20,954 nt of DNA from Oscillospiraceae bacterium (GTDB taxonomy: Bacteria; Bacillota; Clostridia; Oscillospirales; Oscillospiraceae): the NCBI GenBank assembly GCA_016297855.1, contig JAEDFW010000016.1, forward strand, positions 1 to 20,954, written 5' to 3'. Under the pieces are notes generated by a model. The model did not search any database, was not told the DNA's origin, and was given only the letters and a program-made list of their open reading frames with translations. This document shows positions 7,918 to 14,376 of the stretch, piece after piece; the first letter of the stretch is position 1, and the number at the start of each line of letters is the position of its first letter. Both the position numbers and the translations under genes were made by a program.

Positions 7918-7932
7918 CTTTCAGGGTCGGTA

Positions 7933-9246
7933 TTAGAACGCGGAGTTGATCCACTCGATGCCGTCGATCGTCAGAGCGAAGTACGGCGCGGACTGGAAGT
8001 AGGACTCGTGATAAGCGCCGTCGAAGACAGCCTCTTCCGAGTCGGGTACGAAGTCGCCATCGGTGTCGAGCGCGAAGGAGTTGGTGACCTCTGCGCCTTC
8101 AACGGTGAACGTGGAGGTGTCAAAGACATTCAGAGCGCCGGTACGGATCTGCTCTTCGACCTCAGCCAGCTTTTCAGCAGTGCCGGGAGCCGCGATGGCT
8201 TCGTTCAGGGCGGTCATCACAACAGCGCCCTCGTCCATGCCGTGGCACCAGTCCTGCTCAAGCTCGCCGCCGTTGGCAACGGTCTCGATGGCATGCTCGA
8301 AGTAGACGGACCAGTCGATGCGGGTGCCGATGATGGAAGCCTCGGGAGCGACGCCGGTCATATCGTTGTTATAGCCGGTGTGGAACGCGCCCTTGCTCTG
8401 CGCGGTGGTAGCGGGGGTGGTGTTGTCGGAGTGCTGGGAGATGAGCACGCAGCCCATGTCGCACAGAGCCGAAGCCGCATTGCCTTCTTCGGTCGCGTCA
8501 GACCAGGAGCCGACGAACTGAACCTTCATGGTCACGCTCGGGCAGACGCTGCGCGCGCCGAGGAAGTAGGAGGTAAAGCCGGAGATGACCTCGGCGAAGG
8601 AGTACGCGCCGACGTAGCCGATGACGGCCTGGTCAGCGGTGATCTCACCGTTGTCAATCATTTCCTGCAGCTTCATACCGGCAGCGACGCCGGCAATGAA
8701 GCGGCCTTCATAGATGTTGGCAAACGCGTTGTGCGTGTTGGCCAGGTCGTCGCCCCAGGAGTTCTGGTTGGTGCAGCCGACGAACTGAACATCGGGATAG
8801 TCGGGCGCAACCTTCAGCATGAACGGCTCATGGCCGTAGGAGTTGTTGAAGATGATCTCGCAGCCTTCTTCAGCCAGTTCGATGTTGGCGTCTTCACAGC
8901 CGGAATCTTCACCGATATTGTACTTGACGATCCATTCGACGTTGATGCCCTTGGCAGCCAGCGCATCGGTTGCAGCTTCCTTGCCGCGGATAAAGTTGTA
9001 AGTGTAGCCCTGATCGTTCTCGTCGCCGATGCAGATCAGGCCGACCTTGATGGTCTTGGCCTCGGCAGCAGGCTCTTCAGCTTCGGAGCCGTCCTCGGCG
9101 GGCTCTTCCGTTGCGGCGGGTTCTTCCGTCGCGGCCGGCTCTTCGGTCGTTGCGGCGGGTTCTTCAGCCGCAGGTTCGCTGGCCGCGCAGGCAACCAGAC
9201 CGAGCACCATCACGAGTGCCAGCAGCAGAGCGATGATCTTTTTCAT
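7933..9246 (-). CDS. BMP-family nucleoside ABC transporter substrate-binding lipoprotein
   Basis: This 437-residue solute-binding lipoprotein belongs to the BMP (Bmp/PnrA/NupN) family, whose characterised members bind purine nucleosides. The signal peptide MKKIIALLLALVMVLGLVAC ends at C20 with the lipobox LVAC, so it should be anchored on the outer face of the membrane. Residues 23-63 are an acidic Pro/Ala/Thr linker with repeated EEPAAT units. The binding domain starts at KVGLICIGDENDQGYTYN. SYGHEPFMLKVAPDYPDVQFVGC and YVGAYSFAEVISGF are family hallmarks, and GYNNDMTGVAPEASI is the usual ligand-contact region. I chose the ATG at 9246 because AGGAGG lies 7 nt upstream. An upstream in-frame ATG at 9291 would spoil the signal peptide. 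It is the upstream partner of the ATPase and permease genes. Confidence 0.95.
   Translation of the reverse strand: MKKIIALLLALVMVLGLVACAASEPAAEEPAATTEEPAATEEPAATEEPAEDGSEAEEPAAEAKTIKVGLICIGDENDQGYTYNFIRGKEAATDALAAKGINVEWIVKYNIGEDSGCEDANIELAEEGCEIIFNNSYGHEPFMLKVAPDYPDVQFVGCTNQNSWGDDLANTHNAFANIYEGRFIAGVAAGMKLQEMIDNGEITADQAVIGYVGAYSFAEVISGFTSYFLGARSVCPSVTMKVQFVGSWSDATEEGNAASALCDMGCVLISQHSDNTTPATTAQSKGAFHTGYNNDMTGVAPEASIIGTRIDWSVYFEHAIETVANGGELEQDWCHGMDEGAVVMTALNEAIAAPGTAEKLAEVEEQIRTGALNVFDTSTFTVEGAEVTNSFALDTDGDFVPDSEEAVFDGAYHESYFQSAPYFALTIDGIEWINSAF
9097..9165 (-). repeat. Short coding tandem repeat (EEPAAT units) in the lipoprotein linker
   Basis: Four near-copies of an 18-21 bp unit encode EEPAAT or close variants at residues 28-50. 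They form a flexible charged spacer between the lipid anchor and the binding domain. Such repeats are prone to length change. Confidence 0.8.
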
Positions 9247-9317
9247 TTTCGTTCCTCCTAAAAATTTTTTGGATTCCCCGTTGCGGCGCATTGAACAAAT
9301 GCGCGTTCACTACCCGT

Positions 9318-9346
9318 ATTCTACTCCATCCGGCGAAAAGATGCAA
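9318..9346 (-). promoter_or_regulatory. Promoter for the BMP lipoprotein gene
   Basis: On the minus strand TTGCAT (9341-9346) and TAGAAT (9318-9323) are separated by 17 bp. The transcript would begin near 9311, leaving a leader of about 65 nt before the ATG at 9246. Confidence 0.55.
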
Positions 9347-9407
9347 TATTATTTTTACAGGATTTGTGCTGAAAAGCGAGAAAACATCGACAAATTTGCC
9401 TCCAATC

Positions 9408-9424
9408 CCTAAAAAATTTTTAGG
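9408..9424. promoter_or_regulatory. AT-rich palindrome midway between two divergent promoters
   Basis: CCTAAAAAATTTTTAGG is a perfect palindrome with 8-bp arms and one central base. It lies about 62 bp from the lipoprotein -35 and about 70 bp from the guaD -35. A near-copy, CCTAAAAATTTTTTGG, lies at 9257-9272 over the lipoprotein ribosome binding site. It could be a regulator site or a curved AT element. The role is inferred from position only. Confidence 0.4.
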
Positions 9425-9494
9425 TTTTTTTACGTCTTGACATTTTTGCTAAAACGCGTCCGGCGCATTTCGTTCACATTGACCAGAAGATTCC

Positions 9495-9524
9495 TTGGCA
9501 AAAACGTTAAATTCATGCTATGAT
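9495..9524 (+). promoter_or_regulatory. Promoter for guaD
   Basis: TTGGCA (9495-9500) and TATGAT (9519-9524, extended to TGCTATGAT at 9516-9524) are separated by 18 bp. The transcript would begin near 9531 and carry a leader of about 77 nt. I recognise no purine riboswitch in that leader. Confidence 0.7.
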
Positions 9525-9607
9525 AGTGATAGATTTTATGGCAATCTGCACATCCGGCATTTTGCCTGATTTTTGCGCCTTATCTTTGGGCGAAAAGGAG
9601 ATTCATT

Positions 9608-10879
9608 TTGAGCAATTTCATTTTACAGGGCAACCTGTGCTACAGCACGGATATGGACCGTATCGAAACCCGCGAGCACGCGTACCTGGTCTGTCTGGAC
9701 GGCCGGTGCGCGGGCGTGTTCGATACGCTTCCGGCGCGTTTTGCGCAGCTTCCGCTGCATGATTTCGGCGACCGGCTGATCCTGCCGGGCATGACCGACC
9801 TGCATGTGCACGCGCCGCAGTTCGCTTTCCGCGGTCTGGGCATGGATATGGAACTTCTTGAGTGGCTGAACACCTACACCTTCCCCGAGGAATCAAAATA
9901 CCGCGAACTGGCGTACGCCGAACGCGCCTATGGCAGCTTCGTGTCCCATCTGCGCCGCAGTGAGACTACACGCGCGGTCGTGTTTGCGACCATCCATGTG
10001 CCGGCAACGGAGCTCCTGATGCAGAAAATGGAGGACGCGGGCCTTTGCAGCTACGTCGGCAAGGTCAATATGAACCGCAACTGCCCCGACTATCTGCGCG
10101 AAGCGTCCACGCTGCACGCCGTGCGCGACACGCGCCGCTGGATCGAGGAAACGAAGGACCGCTTCAAGCGCACGAAACCGATCATCACGCCGCGCTTCAT
10201 CCCGTCATGCACGGACGATCTCATGTTTGCGCTGCGTACTCTGCGCGAAGAATTTGACCTTCCGGTGCAGAGCCATCTGTCCGAAAATTTCAGCGAGATC
10301 GACTGGATCCGCGAGCTGTGCCCGCGCTCGAAGCATTACGGCGACGCGTACGACCAGTTTGGCCTGTTTGGCGGGAGCTATCCCTGCATTATGGCGCACT
10401 GCGTCCACTCGAACGAGGACGAGCAGGCGCTCATAAAAGAGCGCGGCGTGTACATCGCGCATTCGCCGGAGTCAAATATGAACCTCGCTTCCGGTGTGGC
10501 ACCGGTCAATCAGTTTTTAAGCAACGGCCTGCGTGTGGGCCTGGCCACCGACGTGGCAGGCGGCAGCCACGAGAGCATGTTCCGCGCGGTGATGCACGCC
10601 ATACAGGCCTCCAAGCTGCGCTGGCGGCTGCTTGATCAGAATGTAAAGCCGCTTTCGTTTGAGCGCGCATTCTATCTGGCCACTATGGGCGGCGGCGCGT
10701 TCTTCGGCAAAGTCGGCAGCTTCCTCGACGGCTATGCTCTGGACGCCGTGGTGCTGGACGATGAAACGCTCGACCATCCGCAGCAGCTTTCGGTCCGTGC
10801 GCGGCTCGAGCGGGCCATCTATCTGGCCGACGAGCGGAATATCGCGGCGAAATTTGTCGCAGGCATGCGGCTTTTCTAA
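9608..10879 (+). CDS. guaD: Guanine deaminase (TTG start)
   Basis: This 423-residue amidohydrolase converts guanine to xanthine and ammonia in the cytoplasm, a purine salvage step. The zinc site is complete: HVH at H66/H68, H223 in QSHLSEN (E226 nearby as proton shuttle), H264 in MAHCVHSNEDE, and D315 in GLATDVAGG. Segments shared with known guanine deaminases include GMDMELLEWLNTYTFPEE (78-95), NRNCPDYLREAS (157-167), TPRFIPSCTDDLM and HSPESNMNLASG. The start is the TTG at 9608, with AAAAGGAG 7 nt upstream. There is no in-frame ATG near enough to give the conserved N-terminus. It is divergent from the nucleoside-type transporter, which suggests that imported guanosine or guanine feeds this enzyme. 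It stands alone on its strand and is followed by a hairpin cluster. Confidence 0.95.
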   Translation: MSNFILQGNLCYSTDMDRIETREHAYLVCLDGRCAGVFDTLPARFAQLPLHDFGDRLILPGMTDLHVHAPQFAFRGLGMDMELLEWLNTYTFPEESKYRELAYAERAYGSFVSHLRRSETTRAVVFATIHVPATELLMQKMEDAGLCSYVGKVNMNRNCPDYLREASTLHAVRDTRRWIEETKDRFKRTKPIITPRFIPSCTDDLMFALRTLREEFDLPVQSHLSENFSEIDWIRELCPRSKHYGDAYDQFGLFGGSYPCIMAHCVHSNEDEQALIKERGVYIAHSPESNMNLASGVAPVNQFLSNGLRVGLATDVAGGSHESMFRAVMHAIQASKLRWRLLDQNVKPLSFERAFYLATMGGGAFFGKVGSFLDGYALDAVVLDDETLDHPQQLSVRARLERAIYLADERNIAAKFVAGMRLF

Positions 10880-10880
10880 C

Positions 10881-10930
10881 ATGCAACACCATCGCCCGGC
10901 CGCAAAAGCGGCCGGGCGATGGTGTTGCAT
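10881..10930. repeat. Perfect 23-bp inverted repeat with a four-base loop
   Basis: The arms 10881-10903 and 10908-10930 are exact reverse complements around AAAA. It begins just after the guaD stop codon. No T-run follows on either strand, so it does not look like a standard intrinsic terminator. It may act as an RNA-end stabiliser or an RNase III substrate, or be a copy of a dispersed repeat. Confidence 0.85.
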
Positions 10931-10936
10931 GGCGCC

Positions 10937-10952
10937 TCGCAGCAAGCTGCGA
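10937..10952. repeat. Small hairpin in the guaD-pspC gap
   Basis: TCGCAG and CTGCGA pair around CAAG. It is the middle one of three consecutive hairpins in this gap, and no function can be assigned. Confidence 0.45.
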
Positions 10953-10964
10953 ATCCTTCCACCA

Positions 10965-10993
10965 AACGCGGAAAGCAATGCTTTCCGCGTTTT
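10965..10993. terminator. Terminator between convergent guaD and pspC-like genes
   Basis: A perfect 13-bp stem (AAACGCGGAAAGC with its complement) with an AAT loop ends in a short T-run (TTTT) on the plus strand, ending guaD transcription. On the minus strand the tail is GTTTGG, so it is weaker for the operon coming from the right. Confidence 0.75.
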
Positions 10994-10995
10994 AC

Positions 10996-11190
10996 TCAGT
11001 ATTCGTCCGTCTCCGACATGATGAGCGCGGCGATGAGATAGACCCACGCGCTCAGGCCTGCTGCAAACACCAGAATCACGGTGATCAGCCGCACCAGTGT
11101 GGAATCGACACCGAAATAGTGCGCGATACCGCCGCAGACGCCGAAGATCTTCTTATCGCGCGAAGCGCGGCAGAGCTTTCTGTTTTCCAT
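10996..11190 (-). CDS. Small PspC-domain membrane protein
   Basis: This 64-residue protein is a stand-alone PspC domain. KLCRASRDKKIFGVCGGIAHYFGVDSTLVRL (residues 5-35) is the hallmark, followed by one membrane segment (about 36-58, TVILVFAAGLSAWVYLIAALI) and a short charged tail. In the phage-shock system PspC senses membrane stress. Short Firmicute versions like this are common and mostly uncharacterised. AGGAGGAAA lies about 5 nt before the ATG, and the gene begins 12 nt after the stop of the NagZ-like gene, so the two are co-transcribed. That pairing hints at an envelope-related role. Confidence 0.9.
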   Translation of the reverse strand: MENRKLCRASRDKKIFGVCGGIAHYFGVDSTLVRLITVILVFAAGLSAWVYLIAALIMSETDEY

Positions 11191-11202
11191 TGTATTTCCT
11201 CC

Positions 11203-12597
11203 TCAAGATTCATCGTCTGAATGGAGCGCAGCCGCAGTCAGAATGCCATACTGCGCCTTGACCTGCAAAATCCGCAGCACGCTTTCGTCAATGCGCTGCT
11301 CGGTGAGCGTTCCGCTCTGCACCGCAGCGCACACGCCGTCGTATGCCGCCTGCAGATCGGCCGGCATCAGGATCATATCCACACCCGCTGAAAGCGCGCC
11401 GACGGCGGCTTCGGCAGCCGTATACCGATCCGTGATGGAGGCCATCTGCTGCGAATCTGTAATTATGACGTTTGAAAAGCCGAGTTTGTTCCGTAAAATA
11501 TCTGAGACGATCACAGGCGACAGATCGGACGGCGTATCGCCGCCCGTCACGTTCGGCGCGGACAGGTGGCTCACCATCACAAACGGTGCGCCGTCGCCGA
11601 TGGCCGCGCGGAAGGGCAGCAAATCGCACGCCTCCAGCTCGTCAAGCGTTTTTTCGATCGAGGCCGGGCCGTCGTGGTCGTCGCCGCTGGCGCTTCCGTA
11701 GCCGGGAAAATGCTTCAGGCACGGCACCACGTCGCCGTCCGTCAGACTGCCGGTCATGACGCGCACAAGACTGGCGCACAGGTTCGCGTCAGTGCCGAAC
11801 GAGCGCGAACCGATGACAGCGCCGCTGCCGGAGGCCACGTCGGCCACGGGTGCAAAGTCAAAGTTGAAGCCCAGCGCGCGCAAAGAACCCGCCACGATCT
11901 GCCCTGCGTCGTATACCGCCGCGGGATCTGCCTGGTCGCCGTACTCGCGCATCGGGCCGACGGAATCGGCCTGCAGCGCCGCGTTCTGCCCCAGACGGCT
12001 GACCGTGCCGCCTTCTTCATCAATACCGAAAAACAGCCCGATGCGGCTGTAGGAAGCGGTGTTCTGCAGCATGGTTATGACCTGTTCGCGGTCTTCCAGG
12101 TTCTGCGAAAAGTAGATGATCCCGCCCACAGGTTTTTCCTCCAGCGCCTCGCGGGTCGCATCGCCGGCGCGCGTGACGGTATTATAGCCGGTGAGCGATT
12201 CGGGCGTGACAAAAAACAGCTGCCAGATCTTTTCCTCCAGTGTCATGGTGGAAAGTGCCTGCGCGGCCAGCGCGCGGCTTTCTTCACTGATTCCGGCTGT
12301 CTGCGCGCTCGCACCGGCGGACGATCCGGTCTCCGGTTCTCCGGCAGACGCGGGGGCATCATCCGCCGTGTGTTCCGTCTGTGTCTGCTCGGGCAGCTCG
12401 CCCTCGTAAGGGTCCTCGCGCTCCGGCTCGACGGAAACGGACGGCTGTTCAAACACGCTGTTCGTATCCAGCGTTTCCACGGTGTCCGGCTGGCGCTTTT
12501 GCGGCAGTGTCCGGCACAAAAGCCAGACAGCACCTGCCACCATCGTCAGGGCCAGAATGACAAGAATTGCGGAAAGTATGTGGCTGCGGTGTTTCAT
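11203..12597 (-). CDS. Membrane-anchored glycoside hydrolase family 3, beta-N-acetylhexosaminidase (NagZ-like)
   Basis: This 464-residue protein is predicted to remove terminal N-acetylglucosamine from peptidoglycan fragments or similar glycans outside the cell. Residues 7-28 are a single membrane segment. Residues 35-104 are a Glu/Pro/Ser/Thr-rich spacer. The catalytic domain begins near SEESRALAAQALSTMTLEEKIWQLF. GIDEEGG (191-197) and KHFPGYG (295-301) are NagZ/GH3 sugar-binding motifs. The D306-D307-H308 loop corresponds to the NagZ-type Asp/His acid-base pair, and D381 in IITDSQQM is the likely nucleophile. There is no C-terminal GH3 domain, as expected for NagZ. AAAGGAG lies 6 nt before the ATG. 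It sits 37 nt after DUF1846 and 12 nt before the pspC-like gene. Confidence 0.9.
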   Translation of the reverse strand: MKHRSHILSAILVILALTMVAGAVWLLCRTLPQKRQPDTVETLDTNSVFEQPSVSVEPEREDPYEGELPEQTQTEHTADDAPASAGEPETGSSAGASAQTAGISEESRALAAQALSTMTLEEKIWQLFFVTPESLTGYNTVTRAGDATREALEEKPVGGIIYFSQNLEDREQVITMLQNTASYSRIGLFFGIDEEGGTVSRLGQNAALQADSVGPMREYGDQADPAAVYDAGQIVAGSLRALGFNFDFAPVADVASGSGAVIGSRSFGTDANLCASLVRVMTGSLTDGDVVPCLKHFPGYGSASGDDHDGPASIEKTLDELEACDLLPFRAAIGDGAPFVMVSHLSAPNVTGGDTPSDLSPVIVSDILRNKLGFSNVIITDSQQMASITDRYTAAEAAVGALSAGVDMILMPADLQAAYDGVCAAVQSGTLTEQRIDESVLRILQVKAQYGILTAAALHSDDES

Positions 12598-12634
12598 GGG
12601 TGCTCCTTTCCGGGAATTTGCATGCTATACCGCC

Positions 12635-14119
12635 CTACTTGTGGTAGAGCGAATGCGACTGATAGACCGGCTCAAACGTGACGTTCGCGCCGAGCTTTTT
12701 AAATACGTTCTCGTCGACAGAAGACAGAATGACGGACGAATGCACCTCGCTGCCGCGCAGACTCCCCAGCGCCTCCATGGCCATCTCTGCCGTGGGGTTG
12801 GTGACGGCGCTCATGGAAAGCGCGATGAGCACCTCGTCCGTGTGCAGTCTGGGGTTGGTATTTCCCAGATGCTCGACTTTCAGATGCTGGATGGGCGCGA
12901 GCACCATGGGCGAGATGAGGTTTACCTTGTCGTCGATACCGGCCAGCAGCTTGAGCGCATTCAGAAGCGCCGCGCACGACGCTCCCATCAGCCCGGACGT
13001 CTTGCCGGTCACGATACGCCCGTCTGGCAGCTCGATCGCGGTGGCAGGCGCGCCGGTTCGCTCGGCCACGGCCCTTGCCGCCGGAACGCACGGCCGGTCG
13101 GTCACGGCCAGATCCAAAGAGCGCATCAGCATTTCCTGCTTGTGCAGTTCGGCATTGTCGGCCAGACCCTTGCGCACGCTGCACGCCGTGGCGTAGTAAC
13201 GGCGGATGATCTCCTGCTTTGACGCTTCCCTGCAGGCGTCATCGTCAACAATGGCAAAGCCCGCCATGTTGACGCCCATGTCCGTAGGACTCTTGTACGG
13301 GCACTCGCCGTAGATCTTGCGGAACATCGCCTCGAGCACGGGGAAAATCTCGATGTCGCGGTTATAATTGACGGTAGTCTCGCCGTAGGCCTCCAGATGG
13401 AACGGGTCGATCATATTCACGTCGGCCAGGTCCGCCGTAGCCGCCTCATAGGCCAGATTCACCGGATGCTTGAGCGGCAGATTCCAGATGGGGAACGTCT
13501 CATACTTGGCATATCCCGCGCGCCGGCCGCGCTTATGCTCGTGATAGAGCTGGCTCAGGCACGTCGCCATCTTGCCCGAGCCCGGGCCGGGCGCGGTAAC
13601 GACACAGATGGGGCGCGTCGTCTGGATATAATCGTTCTTTCCGTAGCCTTCGTCCGAGACGATCAGGCTGACATTCGACGGATAGTCCTCGATCACATAG
13701 TGCTTGTACACGGCCACGCCCACATCGCGCAGCTTCTTTTCAAACAGATCCGCCGCGTGCTGGCCGCAGTACTGCGTGATGACCACGCTGCCGACATACA
13801 GCCCGATGGAGCGGAAGGCGTCGATCAGGCGCATGACGTCGAGGTCGTAGGTGATGCCGAGGTCCCCCCGGCGCTTGTTCATCTCGATGTGCGCGGCGTT
13901 GATGGCGATAATGATCTCTGCCTGCTCTTTCAGCTGCAGAAGCATCCGCATCTTGCTGTCGGGCAGAAAGCCCGGCAGTACCCGCGCGGCGTGGTTGTCG
14001 TCGAAAAGCTTGCCGCCAAACTCCAGATAGAGCTTGCCGCCGAACGTCTCGACACGCTCGAGAATCCGCTCGGACTGCAGCTTCAGATATTTTTCGTTGT
14101 CAAATCCCTGTCTTATCAT
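12635..14119 (-). CDS. DUF1846 family protein
   Basis: This 494-residue protein matches DUF1846 along its whole length. It opens with MIRQGFDNEKYLKLQSERILERVETFGGKLYLEFGGKLFDD. TAPGPGSGKMATCLSQLYHE contains a P-loop-like GPGSGK at 178-183. NLPLKHPVNLAYEAATADL and PYKSPTDMGVNMAGF are further conserved blocks. The family is widespread in Firmicutes and cytoplasmic, and no reaction is established; nucleotide binding is inferred from the P-loop. I chose the ATG at 14119 because AGAGGA is 6 nt upstream and the family homology starts there. The frame stays open to 14335, but that stretch crosses the promoter. It probably heads an operon with the NagZ-like and pspC-like genes. Confidence 0.92.
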   Translation of the reverse strand: MIRQGFDNEKYLKLQSERILERVETFGGKLYLEFGGKLFDDNHAARVLPGFLPDSKMRMLLQLKEQAEIIIAINAAHIEMNKRRGDLGITYDLDVMRLIDAFRSIGLYVGSVVITQYCGQHAADLFEKKLRDVGVAVYKHYVIEDYPSNVSLIVSDEGYGKNDYIQTTRPICVVTAPGPGSGKMATCLSQLYHEHKRGRRAGYAKYETFPIWNLPLKHPVNLAYEAATADLADVNMIDPFHLEAYGETTVNYNRDIEIFPVLEAMFRKIYGECPYKSPTDMGVNMAGFAIVDDDACREASKQEIIRRYYATACSVRKGLADNAELHKQEMLMRSLDLAVTDRPCVPAARAVAERTGAPATAIELPDGRIVTGKTSGLMGASCAALLNALKLLAGIDDKVNLISPMVLAPIQHLKVEHLGNTNPRLHTDEVLIALSMSAVTNPTAEMAMEALGSLRGSEVHSSVILSSVDENVFKKLGANVTFEPVYQSHSLYHK

Positions 14120-14158
14120 ACTCTGTCCTCTTTGGTTCTTTTCCTGAAATCCATTTAA

Positions 14159-14187
14159 ACTATAGACCGAAACCGGAAGGATTGCAA
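14159..14187 (-). promoter_or_regulatory. Promoter for the DUF1846-nagZ-pspC operon
   Basis: On the minus strand TTGCAA (14182-14187) and TATAGT (14159-14164) are separated by 17 bp. Transcription would begin near 14152, about 33 nt before the start codon. Confidence 0.65.
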
Positions 14188-14269
14188 CCAAAACCCACAA
14201 ATAAAAAAGAAGAAAGTTTTGCAGAAAAATTGTACCTTTTGACCACGCCGCGCGTGCGGCGGCATTCTC

Positions 14270-14310
14270 TTGACTTTGCGGAAAAATCAGTATAGTATAT
14301 ACAATATAAT
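14270..14310 (+). promoter_or_regulatory. Promoter for the topoisomerase-yitT operon
   Basis: TTGACT at 14270-14275 is followed 17 bp later by TAGTAT (14293-14298). A perfect TATAAT at 14305-14310 lacks a good -35 at standard distance. The AT-only stretch makes the exact -10 unclear, but a promoter here is well supported. Confidence 0.6.
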
Positions 14311-14376
14311 GGGTTTTTAGGCTCAAACGGCACACAATACAGGCGCTTGCGCCGAATAGTAACGTGAGGAAACAGC

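Noticed and set aside
7879..9261. Long plus-strand open frame (about 460 codons) opposite the lipoprotein gene
   Set aside because: It is exactly antisense to a well-supported BMP lipoprotein gene, has no ribosome binding site and no recognisable domain. GC-rich codon use on one strand commonly leaves the other open.
9531..9607. Possible purine riboswitch in the guaD leader
   Set aside because: The leader is about 77 nt and lacks the conserved purine aptamer loops and a clear terminator or sequestering hairpin.
10937..10970. tRNA-like 3' half (ends CCTTCCACCA) in the guaD-pspC gap
   Set aside because: The T-stem does not pair and there is no partner acceptor strand; the resemblance is chance.
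11566..12681. Long plus-strand open frame (about 370 codons) opposite the NagZ-like gene
   Set aside because: It runs antisense to a clear GH3 gene, is Arg/His/Gly-rich as shadow frames are, and has no ribosome binding site.
12635..14335. Longer DUF1846 start at 14335
   Set aside because: The extra 72 residues cross the promoter, lack a ribosome binding site, and family homology begins at the ATG at 14119.
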